From an uncultured Limnohabitans sp. (GTDB taxonomy: Bacteria; Pseudomonadota; Gammaproteobacteria; Burkholderiales; Burkholderiaceae_C), in NCBI RefSeq assembly GCF_937889215.1, contig NZ_CALBEX010000015.1, positions 1 through 6,070 of the forward strand: a stretch of DNA of 6,070 bases. The letters run 5' to 3'. The notes under the pieces were generated by a model that ran no database searches, was not told where the DNA came from, and was given only the letters and a program-made list of their open reading frames with translations. Shown here piece after piece: positions 1 to 6,070 of the stretch (position 1 is the first letter of the stretch; each line of letters starts with the position of its first letter). The position numbers and the translations under genes are program-made.

Positions 1-653
1 TGCGTCCAGCGGCCAACATTGACGGCTTACAAACCGGCACAGTCGACAACTGGGTGGCGCAATCCGAGCAGGAAAATGGCAACCTGGCCCAAGCCCGCAT
101 TGCGCTGGAAGTGGCGCGGCTTGAAATCGCCAAAGCCAAAGCAGGCCACCTGCCCACGCTGGACTTGAATGCCAGTTACGGCATGACGCGTTACCGCAAC
201 GGTTCCGTCAGCCAGCCCAACACCAACGCCGCCACCATCGGGCTGGCCCTGAACCTGCCGCTTTACACAGGCAGCGCCACACAAAACCGGATCAAGGAAA
301 CCGTGGCCTTGCAAGACAAAGCCCGCAGCGACCTGGAAGCGGCCCAGCGCAGCGTGGCCCAGGCCACCCGCACGGCTTTCTTTGGCGTGCAAGCAGGCCT
401 GAGCCAGATCAAGGCCTTGCAAGCCGCTGAGGCCTCCAGCCAAAGCGCTTTGGACGCCAACAAACTGGGCTACCAAGTGGGCGTGCGCATCAACATCGAT
501 GTGCTCAACAGCCAAAGCCAACTCTTCCAAACCAAGCGTGATCTGGCCAAGGCCCGCCACGATGTGCTGTTGGGTCAACTGAAGCTGCGCCAAGCGGCAG
601 GTGTGCTCAAGGGCAGCGATGTGCAAGGCATCGACGCGCTGCTGCAAAAGTAA
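1..653 (+). CDS. tolC: TolC-family outer membrane efflux protein, C-terminal half (5' end outside window)
   Basis: The frame is open from base 3 to the TAA at 651-653 and gives 216 residues. TolC proteins usually have about 440-490, so roughly the N-terminal half lies off the left edge. TolC trimers form the outer membrane channel-tunnel for type I secretion and RND/MFS drug efflux. The visible part starts in a long alanine-rich helix (LAQARIALEVARLEIAKAKA), then PTLDLNASYG, a beta-strand segment (GLALNLPLYTG, about residues 80-90), another long helix, and the typical family ending YQVGVRINIDVLNSQSQLFQ (from about residue 157) followed by alternating K/R/A helix residues. These features match the second structural repeat of TolC. 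A GTG at 54 is only an internal valine, not a start. The gene converges on waaA, and a hairpin at 715-740 could end its transcript. The family is certain. Its specific partner (drug pump or type I secretion) cannot be told from this fragment. Confidence 0.93.
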   Translation, partial: RPAANIDGLQTGTVDNWVAQSEQENGNLAQARIALEVARLEIAKAKAGHLPTLDLNASYGMTRYRNGSVSQPNTNAATIGLALNLPLYTGSATQNRIKETVALQDKARSDLEAAQRSVAQATRTAFFGVQAGLSQIKALQAAEASSQSALDANKLGYQVGVRINIDVLNSQSQLFQTKRDLAKARHDVLLGQLKLRQAAGVLKGSDVQGIDALLQK

Positions 654-686
654 ACCGCTGCCGCGCTCAGGCCTCCCGCGTCAGGC

Positions 687-704
687 GGGGGCCGACTTGC
701 CCCC
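687..704. other. small GC-only hairpin in the tolC/waaA convergent gap
   Basis: GGGGGC at 687-692 pairs perfectly with GCCCCC at 699-704 around a six-base loop (CGACTT). No T-run follows on either strand, so it is not a textbook intrinsic terminator. It may protect the 3' ends of the transcripts or help the adjacent 715-740 hairpin. A six-base GC stem can also arise by chance in GC-rich DNA. Confidence 0.35.
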
Positions 705-714
705 CTCAAAGTAC

Positions 715-743
715 AGGCCTGCGTCGAAAGACTCAGGCCTTTT
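715..743 (+). terminator. probable intrinsic terminator of tolC, overlapping the waaA stop codon
   Basis: The stem is AGGCCTGCGTC (715-725), loop GAAA (726-729), GACTCAGGCCT (730-740). Ten of eleven positions pair; the only mismatch is C722/T733. The GAAA loop belongs to the stable GNRA class. On the + strand the stem runs into a short T-run (740-743), so it suits termination of tolC, whose stop is 62 bases upstream. On the minus strand the same stem forms in the waaA transcript and includes its TGA (735-733), but no immediate T-run follows, so termination that way is less sure. The structure was paired by eye; no folding energy was computed. Confidence 0.6.
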
Positions 744-2136
744 GCGTGTCTGGCCCAGCGTGCTGCGGGCGCTGCGACACAAGGGCCAGCAACGCCTGGG
801 CATACCGGTCGGCGGCGCCCCGGCTTTGCGCCACCAAATCCAGGCCTGCTTGGCGGGCAAAGGCCAAGGCCGCACGGTCATGAGTCCAGGCCAACACCTG
901 GTCCAAAGCCGCGTCCATGTCGAGCACCCCTTGGGCCGCGCCTGCTGCCACAGCTTGTTCAGCGGCTTCGGCAAAATTGAAGGTGTGCGGCCCCATCACC
1001 ACGGGGCACCCAAAGGCTGCCGCTTCGATCAGGTTTTGCCCACCCAAAGACATGAAACTGCCGCCCAACAAAGCCATGTCGGCGGCCTGAAAATACAGCG
1101 GCATTTCGCCCAAGCTGTCGCCCAAGCACACCTCTGCCTGCGCTGCAGCAGCCGGCCAGGCCTGCCCCTCGCTTGGCAAAGCAGTGCGCCGAAAAACCGA
1201 CCAACCCCAGGCTTGCACCTGGGCATGCACAGCGTCAAAGCGCTGGGGATGTCGGGGCACCAACAACCACAAAACACCTGCCGCCTGCAACGCGGCTCGG
1301 CGCTGCGGCTGCGCTGCCAGCGCGTCCAGCCACAGGGCTTCTTCCCCTTCTCGGGTGCTGGCCAACATGACCACCGGACGGGGCACGCCCTGCAGCGTCC
1401 ATTGCTGACGCCATTGCTGGGCCAGCGCCAAGGCCAAGGGTTGGGCTTGCACATCAAATTTGAGGTTGCCCAAGACCGCCTTCACGGGTGCCCCGATGGT
1501 GCGCAGCCGGGCGGCATCGGCCTGAGATTGGGCCAACACACCACAGAGGCCGCGGTAAGCAGGCCCGGCAAGCCAAGACATGCGCTGCGCTGCGCGCAGT
1601 GAGCGGGCATTCAAACGCGCATTGGCCAAAAACAAGGGCACACCTTGCCGCTGGCAGGCTCGCACCAAAGCGGGCCAAATTTCGGTCTCCATCAAGATGC
1701 CCAAACGGGGGCGGTGGTGCTGCAAAAACCGCTGGGTGGCTTGGGGTGTATCCCATGGCAACCAGGCTTGAACATCGCCGGGCTGGAGCAGGCTCTGGCC
1801 CTGAGTCCAACCCGTGGCGGTGCTGTGGGTCAGCAGCAAACGCATGCCCGGCAGGCGCTGGCGCAAGGCATCGACCAGCAAACTCGCCGCCCGGGTCTCG
1901 CCCAAAGACACGGCATGCACCCAAACACTGCCGGGCGTCAAAGCGGGGGTGTCGTAGACACCAAAGCGCTGGGGCATGTGTTGCAAATAACCAGGCTCTT
2001 GCCGCCCACGGCGCTGCAATTTGCGGCGCAGCAGGGGCTGCAAAGCGCGCATCAACAGCCCGTATGCCACCAGCGCCAGCGACTCAAACCAGCGTTTTTT
2101 AGCGGGCGTCGGCGTGGCCCCTTTGGCGTCAAGCAT
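733..2136 (-). CDS. waaA: 3-deoxy-D-manno-octulosonic acid (Kdo) transferase WaaA/KdtA
   Basis: WaaA transfers Kdo from CMP-Kdo to the lipid A precursor at the cytoplasmic face of the inner membrane, the first step of LPS core assembly. With the ATG at 2136 the product is 467 residues, somewhat longer than the usual 420-430. A hydrophobic anchor lies near residues 18-36 (LALVAYGLLMRALQPLL). The N-terminal domain carries WVHAVSLGE with the expected catalytic Glu80, then METEIWP with Glu152. The C-terminal domain carries LLVPRHPQRF (291-300), GDSLGEM (339-345) and the CMP-Kdo-site signature GGQNLIE (365-371). A TTG at 2166 would add ten residues, but I prefer the ATG because it overlaps the upstream glycosyltransferase stop by 8 bases, the pattern of translational coupling. 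No strong Shine-Dalgarno precedes it. It is the last gene of the minus-strand cluster. Whether it adds one or two Kdo residues cannot be read from the sequence. Confidence 0.96.
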   Translation of the reverse strand: MLDAKGATPTPAKKRWFESLALVAYGLLMRALQPLLRRKLQRRGRQEPGYLQHMPQRFGVYDTPALTPGSVWVHAVSLGETRAASLLVDALRQRLPGMRLLLTHSTATGWTQGQSLLQPGDVQAWLPWDTPQATQRFLQHHRPRLGILMETEIWPALVRACQRQGVPLFLANARLNARSLRAAQRMSWLAGPAYRGLCGVLAQSQADAARLRTIGAPVKAVLGNLKFDVQAQPLALALAQQWRQQWTLQGVPRPVVMLASTREGEEALWLDALAAQPQRRAALQAAGVLWLLVPRHPQRFDAVHAQVQAWGWSVFRRTALPSEGQAWPAAAAQAEVCLGDSLGEMPLYFQAADMALLGGSFMSLGGQNLIEAAAFGCPVVMGPHTFNFAEAAEQAVAAGAAQGVLDMDAALDQVLAWTHDRAALAFARQAGLDLVAQSRGAADRYAQALLALVSQRPQHAGPDTQKA

Positions 2137-3211
2137 CGGCGAACAATTGTGCGTAAACGCGCCCAATGCCTTCGGCCTCTTTGGCCAAAGAAAAATGGGT
2201 CACCACACGCTGGCGGGCAGCTTGCCCCATGCGCAAGACCTGTTCATGGTCGCTCAAGACGGACAAAACGGCTTGCGCCAAACCCGGGGCATCGCCGGTG
2301 TCCACCATCTCCCCGGTCAAACCCGGGATGGCCAGTTGGTCAAAGGCACCTGTGCGCGAACACACCAGCGCGCATTCGGTGGCCGCCGCCTCAAAGGGGG
2401 TGAGCCCAAAGGGCTCGTAGCGCGGACAAGCCACACACAGCCAACAGCGTTGGTACCAAAGGTGCACCTGGCCCGCGGGCACTTCACCCAAAAAAACGAT
2501 GCGGTCGCTCAAGCCTGCTGCCGCAATTTTGGCTTTCAGTGCGTCCTGATACGCCTGGTGCTTGGGTTGAGCCAGGCCGGCGATCACGGCGGTGGCACCG
2601 GGCAATCGGGGCAGAGCGTCGATCATGGCGTCCACAAACACATCGCTGCCTTTGTCGGGGCGCACACGGCCAAAGACACCAATGCCGTACGCACCGGGCA
2701 ATCCCGAATCCTGCCAAGCTTTGCGCTTGTCGGGCGGAGGTGAAAAACGCGACAAATCAATGCCGTGGGGCACCACCGCCGTGGTGTTGGGCACAAAAGA
2801 GGCCGCCAGCGGCGTGGTCGAGATGACCGCATCCATTTTGGAAATCAACCAACGCGGAAAGGCCCCGTGCAAGTGCTGGGCCGCCGAGGTGAACACCAAC
2901 TTGATCGGCAAGCGCAACACGTCGCGGGCAAAAATGGCGGCCATCATCTCCGGGTCGCGGCGCACATGCCAGATGCGAAATGCACGGCCTTCGGCGGGTT
3001 TGCGAGACAAGCGGATGGCTTGGCCCAGCGTCATCCCATCAATGCCATTGGACATGCGCGTGCCGCAAAAACCCAATCGCCATTGCTCCGCCTGCACAGG
3101 CACCAAAGCATTGATGGTGGCCGAAACACCTGTGTAGCGCTGTTTCAGATTGAAAACGATGACCTCGGGGTCCAGACTCAGCGCGGCATTGGCGGGATTC
3201 ATGTCGGTCAT
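2129..3211 (-). CDS. GT-B family 4 glycosyltransferase, LpcC-like (probable LPS core sugar transferase)
   Basis: This is a 360-residue GT4-type retaining glycosyltransferase, a usual length for the family. The opening FNLKQRYTGVSATINALVPVQ region (20-40) resembles, from memory, the LpcC-type core mannosyltransferases of Rhizobium, which attach mannose from GDP-mannose to Kdo. The C-terminal nucleotide-sugar domain shows PHGIDLSRF (148-156), GRVRPDKGSDVF (181-192) and the GT4 E-x7-E motif in RYEPFGLTPFEA (Glu266 and Glu274). No signal peptide or clear membrane segment is visible, so the enzyme is probably cytoplasmic or peripheral. The ATG at 3211 lies 15 bases after the mutase stop; a second ATG at 3202 is possible. 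The Shine-Dalgarno is weak. Its end overlaps waaA by 8 bases, so it is probably cotranscribed and coupled. GT4 membership is secure. The mannose donor and Kdo acceptor are inferred from the resemblance and from the waaA and phosphomannomutase neighbours; a different hexose is possible. Confidence 0.88.
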   Translation of the reverse strand: MTDMNPANAALSLDPEVIVFNLKQRYTGVSATINALVPVQAEQWRLGFCGTRMSNGIDGMTLGQAIRLSRKPAEGRAFRIWHVRRDPEMMAAIFARDVLRLPIKLVFTSAAQHLHGAFPRWLISKMDAVISTTPLAASFVPNTTAVVPHGIDLSRFSPPPDKRKAWQDSGLPGAYGIGVFGRVRPDKGSDVFVDAMIDALPRLPGATAVIAGLAQPKHQAYQDALKAKIAAAGLSDRIVFLGEVPAGQVHLWYQRCWLCVACPRYEPFGLTPFEAAATECALVCSRTGAFDQLAIPGLTGEMVDTGDAPGLAQAVLSVLSDHEQVLRMGQAARQRVVTHFSLAKEAEGIGRVYAQLFADA

Positions 3212-3226
3212 TCGTGACAGACCGTC

Positions 3227-4631
3227 TCAATGCGCCGAAGCTTGTACTTGCGCATCGGGCTTGACCGATCGCAACAGCGCCAACATCTCGGTTTCGATGC
3301 GGTGCAACGCCGCTTCGGTCTGGCCCTCAAAGCGCAGCACCAGCACCGGTGTGGTGTTGGAGGCGCGGATCAAACCAAAACCATCGGGCCAGTCGACACG
3401 CAGGCCGTCGATGGTGAACACCTGTGCTGGGGGCTTGAACAGATCACCGGCCAAAAATTGCAACGCACGGGGTCACGTCGTGCGGCTCGCCCTCGGCGCA
3501 GGCCACGTTCAGCTCGGGTGTGCTGAAACTGGTGGGCAAGGCGTTCAGCACCGCATTCGCATCGGGCGCTCTGCTGACGATTTCAAGCAAACGGCAACCG
3601 GCGTAAGTGCCGTCGTCAAAACCATACCAACGTTCCTTGAAGAAGATGTGCCCGCTCATCTCGCCGCCCAAGGGGGCCTGGCCGCCTGCAGCCTCGATGG
3701 CCCGCATCTGGGCCTTGATCAGGGAATGCCCTGTTTTGTACATCAAGGGCTGGCCGCCTGCGGCCTCGATGGCCGGTGCCAGGCGTTGCGAGCATTTCAC
3801 GTCAAACAAAATGGTGCCGCCCGGCACGCGGCTGAGCACGTCCTCGGCAAACAATTGCATCTGGCGGTCGGGGTAAATGTTATTGCCGTCTTGGGTGACG
3901 ATGCCCAGGCGGTCGCCGTCGCCGTCAAAGGCCAGGCCCAATTCGGCCCCGCTGGTTTTCAGGGCGTTGATCAAGTCTTGCAGGTTTTCCGGCTTGCTGG
4001 GGTCGGGGTGGTGGTTGGGAAAGTTGCCGTCCACCTCGCTGAACAGCTCAATCACTTCGCAGCCCAAAGCGCGGAAGATGCCGGGGGCTGAGGCGCCTGC
4101 AATGCCGTTGCCCGAGTCGATCACGATCTTCATGGGGCGCGACAACTTCACGTCGCCCACGATGCGCTGGGTGTAGTCGGCCAGCACGTCCAAGTGCGTC
4201 ACACTGCCACCGCCCATCGGCTGCCAGGTTTCGGCTTCCATCATCTGGCGCAGGCCCTGGATTTCGTCGCCATAAATGGCACGACCGCCCAGCACCATCT
4301 TGAAGCCGTTGTAGTCCTTGGGGTTGTGGCTGCCCGTCACCTGGATGCCGCTTTGGCACGCGGTGCTGGCCGCAAAGTAGAGCATGGGGGTGGTGGACAA
4401 GCCGATGTCGATGACCTGGATGCCTGCGGCCACCAGGCCGCGAATGAGCGCAGCCGACAGGTCCGGGCCACTCAGTCGGCCGTCGCGCCCTACAGCCACC
4501 GTGGTCTGGCCTTCGGCCAAGGCATGCGTGCCAAAGGCTTTGCCCAAGCCCTCGGCCACTTGGGCATTCAAGGTCGACGGCACCACGCCGCGGATGTCAT
4601 AGGCTTTGAAGATGGAAGGGGTGATTTGCAT
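3227..4631 (-). pseudogene. phosphomannomutase/phosphoglucomutase (AlgC/ManB family), interrupted by a frameshift
   Basis: The family interconverts mannose-6-P and mannose-1-P (or the glucose forms) through a phosphoserine, supplying precursors of GDP-mannose or UDP-glucose. The first 395 residues from the ATG at 4631 show KAYDIRG (9-15), the phosphoserine loop TGSHNP (Ser101), the metal site DGDGDR (236-241) and the sugar-binding loop GEMSGH (323-328). Translation in this frame stops at 3446-3444. The phosphate-binding domain continues in another frame (3463-3227) with IDGLRVDWPDGFGL and RASNTTP. Removing one C from the coding-strand run CCCC (+ strand GGGG, 3469-3472) joins the parts as DVT-RALQFLAGDLF and gives 467 residues, a normal length. 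As read, the product lacks RASNTTP and would be inactive. The cause is either a sequencing or assembly error or a recent mutation; the intact coding character on both sides argues against long decay. It heads the cluster, 15 bases before the glycosyltransferase. The family call is firm. Confidence 0.9.
3678..3774 (-). repeat. pair of 25-base in-frame direct repeats inside the mutase gene
   Basis: The copies are 3678-3702 and 3750-3774. They differ at one base only (3690 A, 3762 G) and start 72 bases apart, exactly 24 codons. Both encode AIEAAGGQ, at residues 287-294 and 311-318 of the mutase. The first copy sits where other family members have a GG-containing turn before the MYKTGHSLIK segment. 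The second copy sits where I would expect a shorter linker before GEMSGH. Confidence 0.85.
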
Positions 4632-4740
4632 GCGTTGTGCCGGTCAAAAAGCCACTGCGGCTTGGATCATTCTGAAAACGAGATTGTAGGCGGGCCGCGC
4701 TAACATTACCCCCATCCACCATGCTTTCAAAAGGCCAACC
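4632..4740. promoter_or_regulatory. divergent intergenic region between the LPS cluster and ogt
   Basis: These 109 bases are the only space for promoters of both directions. On the minus strand, TACAAT (+ strand ATTGTA, 4683-4688) is a 5-of-6 match to a sigma-70 -10 box and would start transcription about 45 bases before the mutase ATG. No convincing -35 lies 15-19 bases upstream of it. On the + strand I find no good -35/-10 pair. The run AAAAGG (4729-4734) sits six bases before the ogt ATG and is a reasonable Shine-Dalgarno. No operator-like palindrome stands out. Confidence 0.35.
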
Positions 4741-5241
4741 ATGCAGCCCTTGAGCGCTCTTCGCATCGACAGCCCCTTGGGCCCGATCACGCTGGCGGCC
4801 AGCACCCAAGGCCTGTGCGGCCTGTGGTTTGACGGTCAAAAACACGGCCCCACCGAAGTCCAGCGCCAGCAGTGGCCAAATGGTGAGCTCCAGCCCTTGC
4901 TGCAAAAGGCCGCAGCCCAGGTGACGGCCTACTTTGCAGGCCAATTGACATCGTTTGATCTGCCTTTGGATTTGTCAGCAGGCACGCCCTTCCAGCAATC
5001 GGTCTGGCGCGTTTTGCTGTCCATCCCTTGTGGCGCGCACCAAAGCTATGGCGATGCGGCAAGGCAATTGAACAATCCTCAGGCCGTGCGTGCCGTGGGT
5101 GCGGCCGTGGGGCGAAATCCAGTGAGTATCATCGTGCCTTGCCACCGCATTTTGGGTGCCGGTGGCCAACTCACGGGCTACGCAGGCGGGCTGTGGCGCA
5201 AGCAAGCGCTGCTGCGGCTGGAAGGCCATCCCGTCACCTGA
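4741..5241 (+). CDS. ogt: methylated-DNA--[protein]-cysteine S-methyltransferase
   Basis: This is a suicide DNA repair enzyme that moves the alkyl group from O6-alkylguanine (and O4-alkylthymine) onto its own cysteine. At 166 residues it has the usual length of the single-domain Ogt type, without the Ada regulatory zinc domain. An N-terminal alpha/beta domain (about 1-75, opening with DSPLGPITLAAS) is followed by the C-terminal DNA-binding domain: GTPFQQSVWRVLLSIPCG (81-98), a helix-turn-helix with YGDAARQLNNPQAVRAVGAAVGRNP (103-127) that carries the arginine finger (probably Arg117), and the active-site motif IVPCHRI with Cys134. GYAGGLWRKQALLRLEG (147-162) closes the domain. The ATG at 4741 has AAAAGG six bases upstream. 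It is divergent from the LPS cluster and followed after 8 bases by the transporter gene, so those two are probably cotranscribed. I see no Ada box that would suggest adaptive-response control. Confidence 0.97.
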   Translation: MQPLSALRIDSPLGPITLAASTQGLCGLWFDGQKHGPTEVQRQQWPNGELQPLLQKAAAQVTAYFAGQLTSFDLPLDLSAGTPFQQSVWRVLLSIPCGAHQSYGDAARQLNNPQAVRAVGAAVGRNPVSIIVPCHRILGAGGQLTGYAGGLWRKQALLRLEGHPVT

Positions 5242-5249
5242 CTTGATTT

Positions 5250-6070
5250 ATGCATGCATTTCCCGCCAAAGGCTGGCTGGCCGACTTTCTGATCCTGGCC
5301 GCCATCTGGGGTTCTTCTTTTTTGTTCATGCGTCAGGCAGCGTTAGAACTCGGGGCATTGCCCACCGCCGCGATTCGGGTGAGCATTGCCGCACTCTTTT
5401 TGTTGCCGATCTTGCTGGCCAAAGGCCACTGGGCCGACCTGCGTCGCCACTGGAAACCGGTGTTGTTTGTGGGCGTGCTCAACAGCGGCATCCCGTTTGC
5501 GCTGTATTCCTTTGCCGTGATGCACATCACCACCGGGTTCTCGTCCATCCTGAACGCCACTGTTCCGCTGTTTGGCGCGGTGGTGGCTTGGCTTTGGCTG
5601 GGTGACAAACCCAGCCTGTCACGCACCTTGGGCTTGGCCATTGGCTTTGGTGGCGTGGTGTTGCTCGCCGGCGGGCAAGCCAGCTTCAAGCCCAATGCTT
5701 CTGGCATTGCCCCGGCTTGGGCGGTGCTGGCCTGCCTGGCGGCCACGACTTGTTACGCCTTGTCGGCCAGTTTCACCAAGAAACACATCCCCAGCCTGCC
5801 GCCCTTGGTCACGGCCACGGGTAGCCAGATCGGGGCCACTTTGGCCTTGGCCCTGCCTGCGCTGTGGTTCCGCCCGGACCACTGGCCCAGTGCCTCGGCC
5901 TGGGGGGCTTTGCTGGTGGTGGGGGTACTTTGTACCGGCGTGGCCTACATCCTGTACTTCAAGTTGATCGAAAACTCGGGGCCTGCACGGGCGCTGACGG
6001 TCACCTTTCTGGTCCCGGTGTTTGCCATCGCCTATGGCGTGATGTTTCTGGGTGAAACCGTCACAGCCTG
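5250..6070 (+). CDS. DMT-superfamily (EamA) transporter, 3' end outside window
   Basis: The frame is open from the ATG at 5250 to the window edge, giving 273 residues. EamA proteins usually have about 290-300, so only the last membrane segment is missing. These are inner-membrane carriers, usually exporters of amino acids or other metabolites, built from two repeats of five membrane helices. The first repeat shows FLILAAIWGSSFLFMRQA (13-30), a family signature, then a helix at 41-57, VLFVGVLNSGIPFALYSFAV (71-90), ILNATVPLFGAVVAWLWLGD (100-119, the conserved P and G/E-turn region) and TLGLAIGFGGVVLLAGG (126-142). The second repeat starts near 156 and repeats the pattern, ending with TVTFLVPVFAIAYGVMFLGE (250-269). 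An in-frame TGA at 5244-5246 makes the ATG at 5250 the first possible start. No strong Shine-Dalgarno is present, and it lies 8 bases after ogt, so reinitiation from ogt is plausible. The substrate cannot be predicted. Confidence 0.93.
   Translation, partial: MHAFPAKGWLADFLILAAIWGSSFLFMRQAALELGALPTAAIRVSIAALFLLPILLAKGHWADLRRHWKPVLFVGVLNSGIPFALYSFAVMHITTGFSSILNATVPLFGAVVAWLWLGDKPSLSRTLGLAIGFGGVVLLAGGQASFKPNASGIAPAWAVLACLAATTCYALSASFTKKHIPSLPPLVTATGSQIGATLALALPALWFRPDHWPSASAWGALLVVGVLCTGVAYILYFKLIENSGPARALTVTFLVPVFAIAYGVMFLGETVTA

Noticed and set aside
601..1602. Long + strand open frame opposite waaA (333 codons)
   Set aside because: It shows no recognisable domain, has an odd composition rich in H, Q, R and G, and lies antisense to a clear gene. 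GC-rich codon bias produces such shadows.
1234..1976. CAAAGCGCTGGGG present twice in waaA (near 1235-1247 and 1962-1974)
   Set aside because: Both copies encode the short peptide PQRF in unrelated parts of the protein. Thirteen bases with shared preferred codons fit coincidence.
2137..2166. TTG at 2166 as an upstream start for waaA
   Set aside because: It would add ten residues with no family resemblance and lengthen the overlap. The ATG at 2136 is a better codon with a typical short overlap.
3227..3463. A 78-codon frame starting with TTG that could be called a separate small gene
   Set aside because: It is the C-terminal domain of the mutase (IDGLRVDWPDGFGL, RASNTTP) in a shifted frame, not an independent protein.
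3444..3480. Programmed ribosomal frameshifting in the mutase
   Set aside because: A +1 shift would be needed. I see no known +1 site such as a slow stop codon in the right place, no strong upstream binding site, and the family is not known for recoding.
3150..4091. Long + strand open frame opposite the mutase (313 codons)
   Set aside because: This is the antisense shadow of the mutase, with no family motifs and no binding site.
4721..4740. ATG at 4721 as the true ogt start
   Set aside because: It is out of frame with ogt and reaches a stop after ten codons.

Overview
The window is a GC-rich stretch of about 6.1 kb. Its codon use and protein families fit a betaproteobacterium of the order Burkholderiales, most likely near Comamonadaceae. 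That placement is inferred from protein character and was not tested by a search. It looks like ordinary chromosome: six genes fill almost the whole window. I see no mobile element, CRISPR array, tRNA or rRNA.

Layout. At the left edge, on the + strand, is the C-terminal half of a TolC-family outer membrane efflux protein, ending at 653. It converges on a three-gene minus-strand cluster that is transcribed from right to left. The cluster starts with an AlgC/ManB-type phosphomannomutase/phosphoglucomutase (4631 to 3227), whose frame is broken by an apparent one-base insertion near 3469-3472. Next is a GT-B family 4 glycosyltransferase resembling LpcC-type core mannosyltransferases (3211 to 2129). 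Last is the Kdo transferase WaaA (2136 to 733), whose start overlaps the glycosyltransferase stop by 8 bases. The tolC and waaA ends meet at a good hairpin (715-740) that contains the waaA stop codon. To the right, after a 109-base divergent gap, the + strand carries a methylated-DNA--cysteine methyltransferase (4741-5241). After 8 bases comes a DMT/EamA-family membrane transporter that runs off the right edge.

How the genes fit together. The minus-strand cluster reads as a lipopolysaccharide inner-core module. The mutase would supply mannose-1-phosphate (or glucose-1-phosphate) for nucleotide sugars, WaaA adds Kdo to lipid A, and the GT4 enzyme plausibly adds the next sugar, perhaps mannose, onto Kdo. 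The rightward pair (DNA repair enzyme plus small exporter) has no obvious functional link beyond being adjacent.

I did not find a clearly new biological system. The points most worth checking are the mutase frameshift, a 25-base near-perfect direct repeat inside the mutase that seems to have inserted about five residues just before its sugar-binding loop, and the possibility that this cluster builds a mannose-Kdo core.
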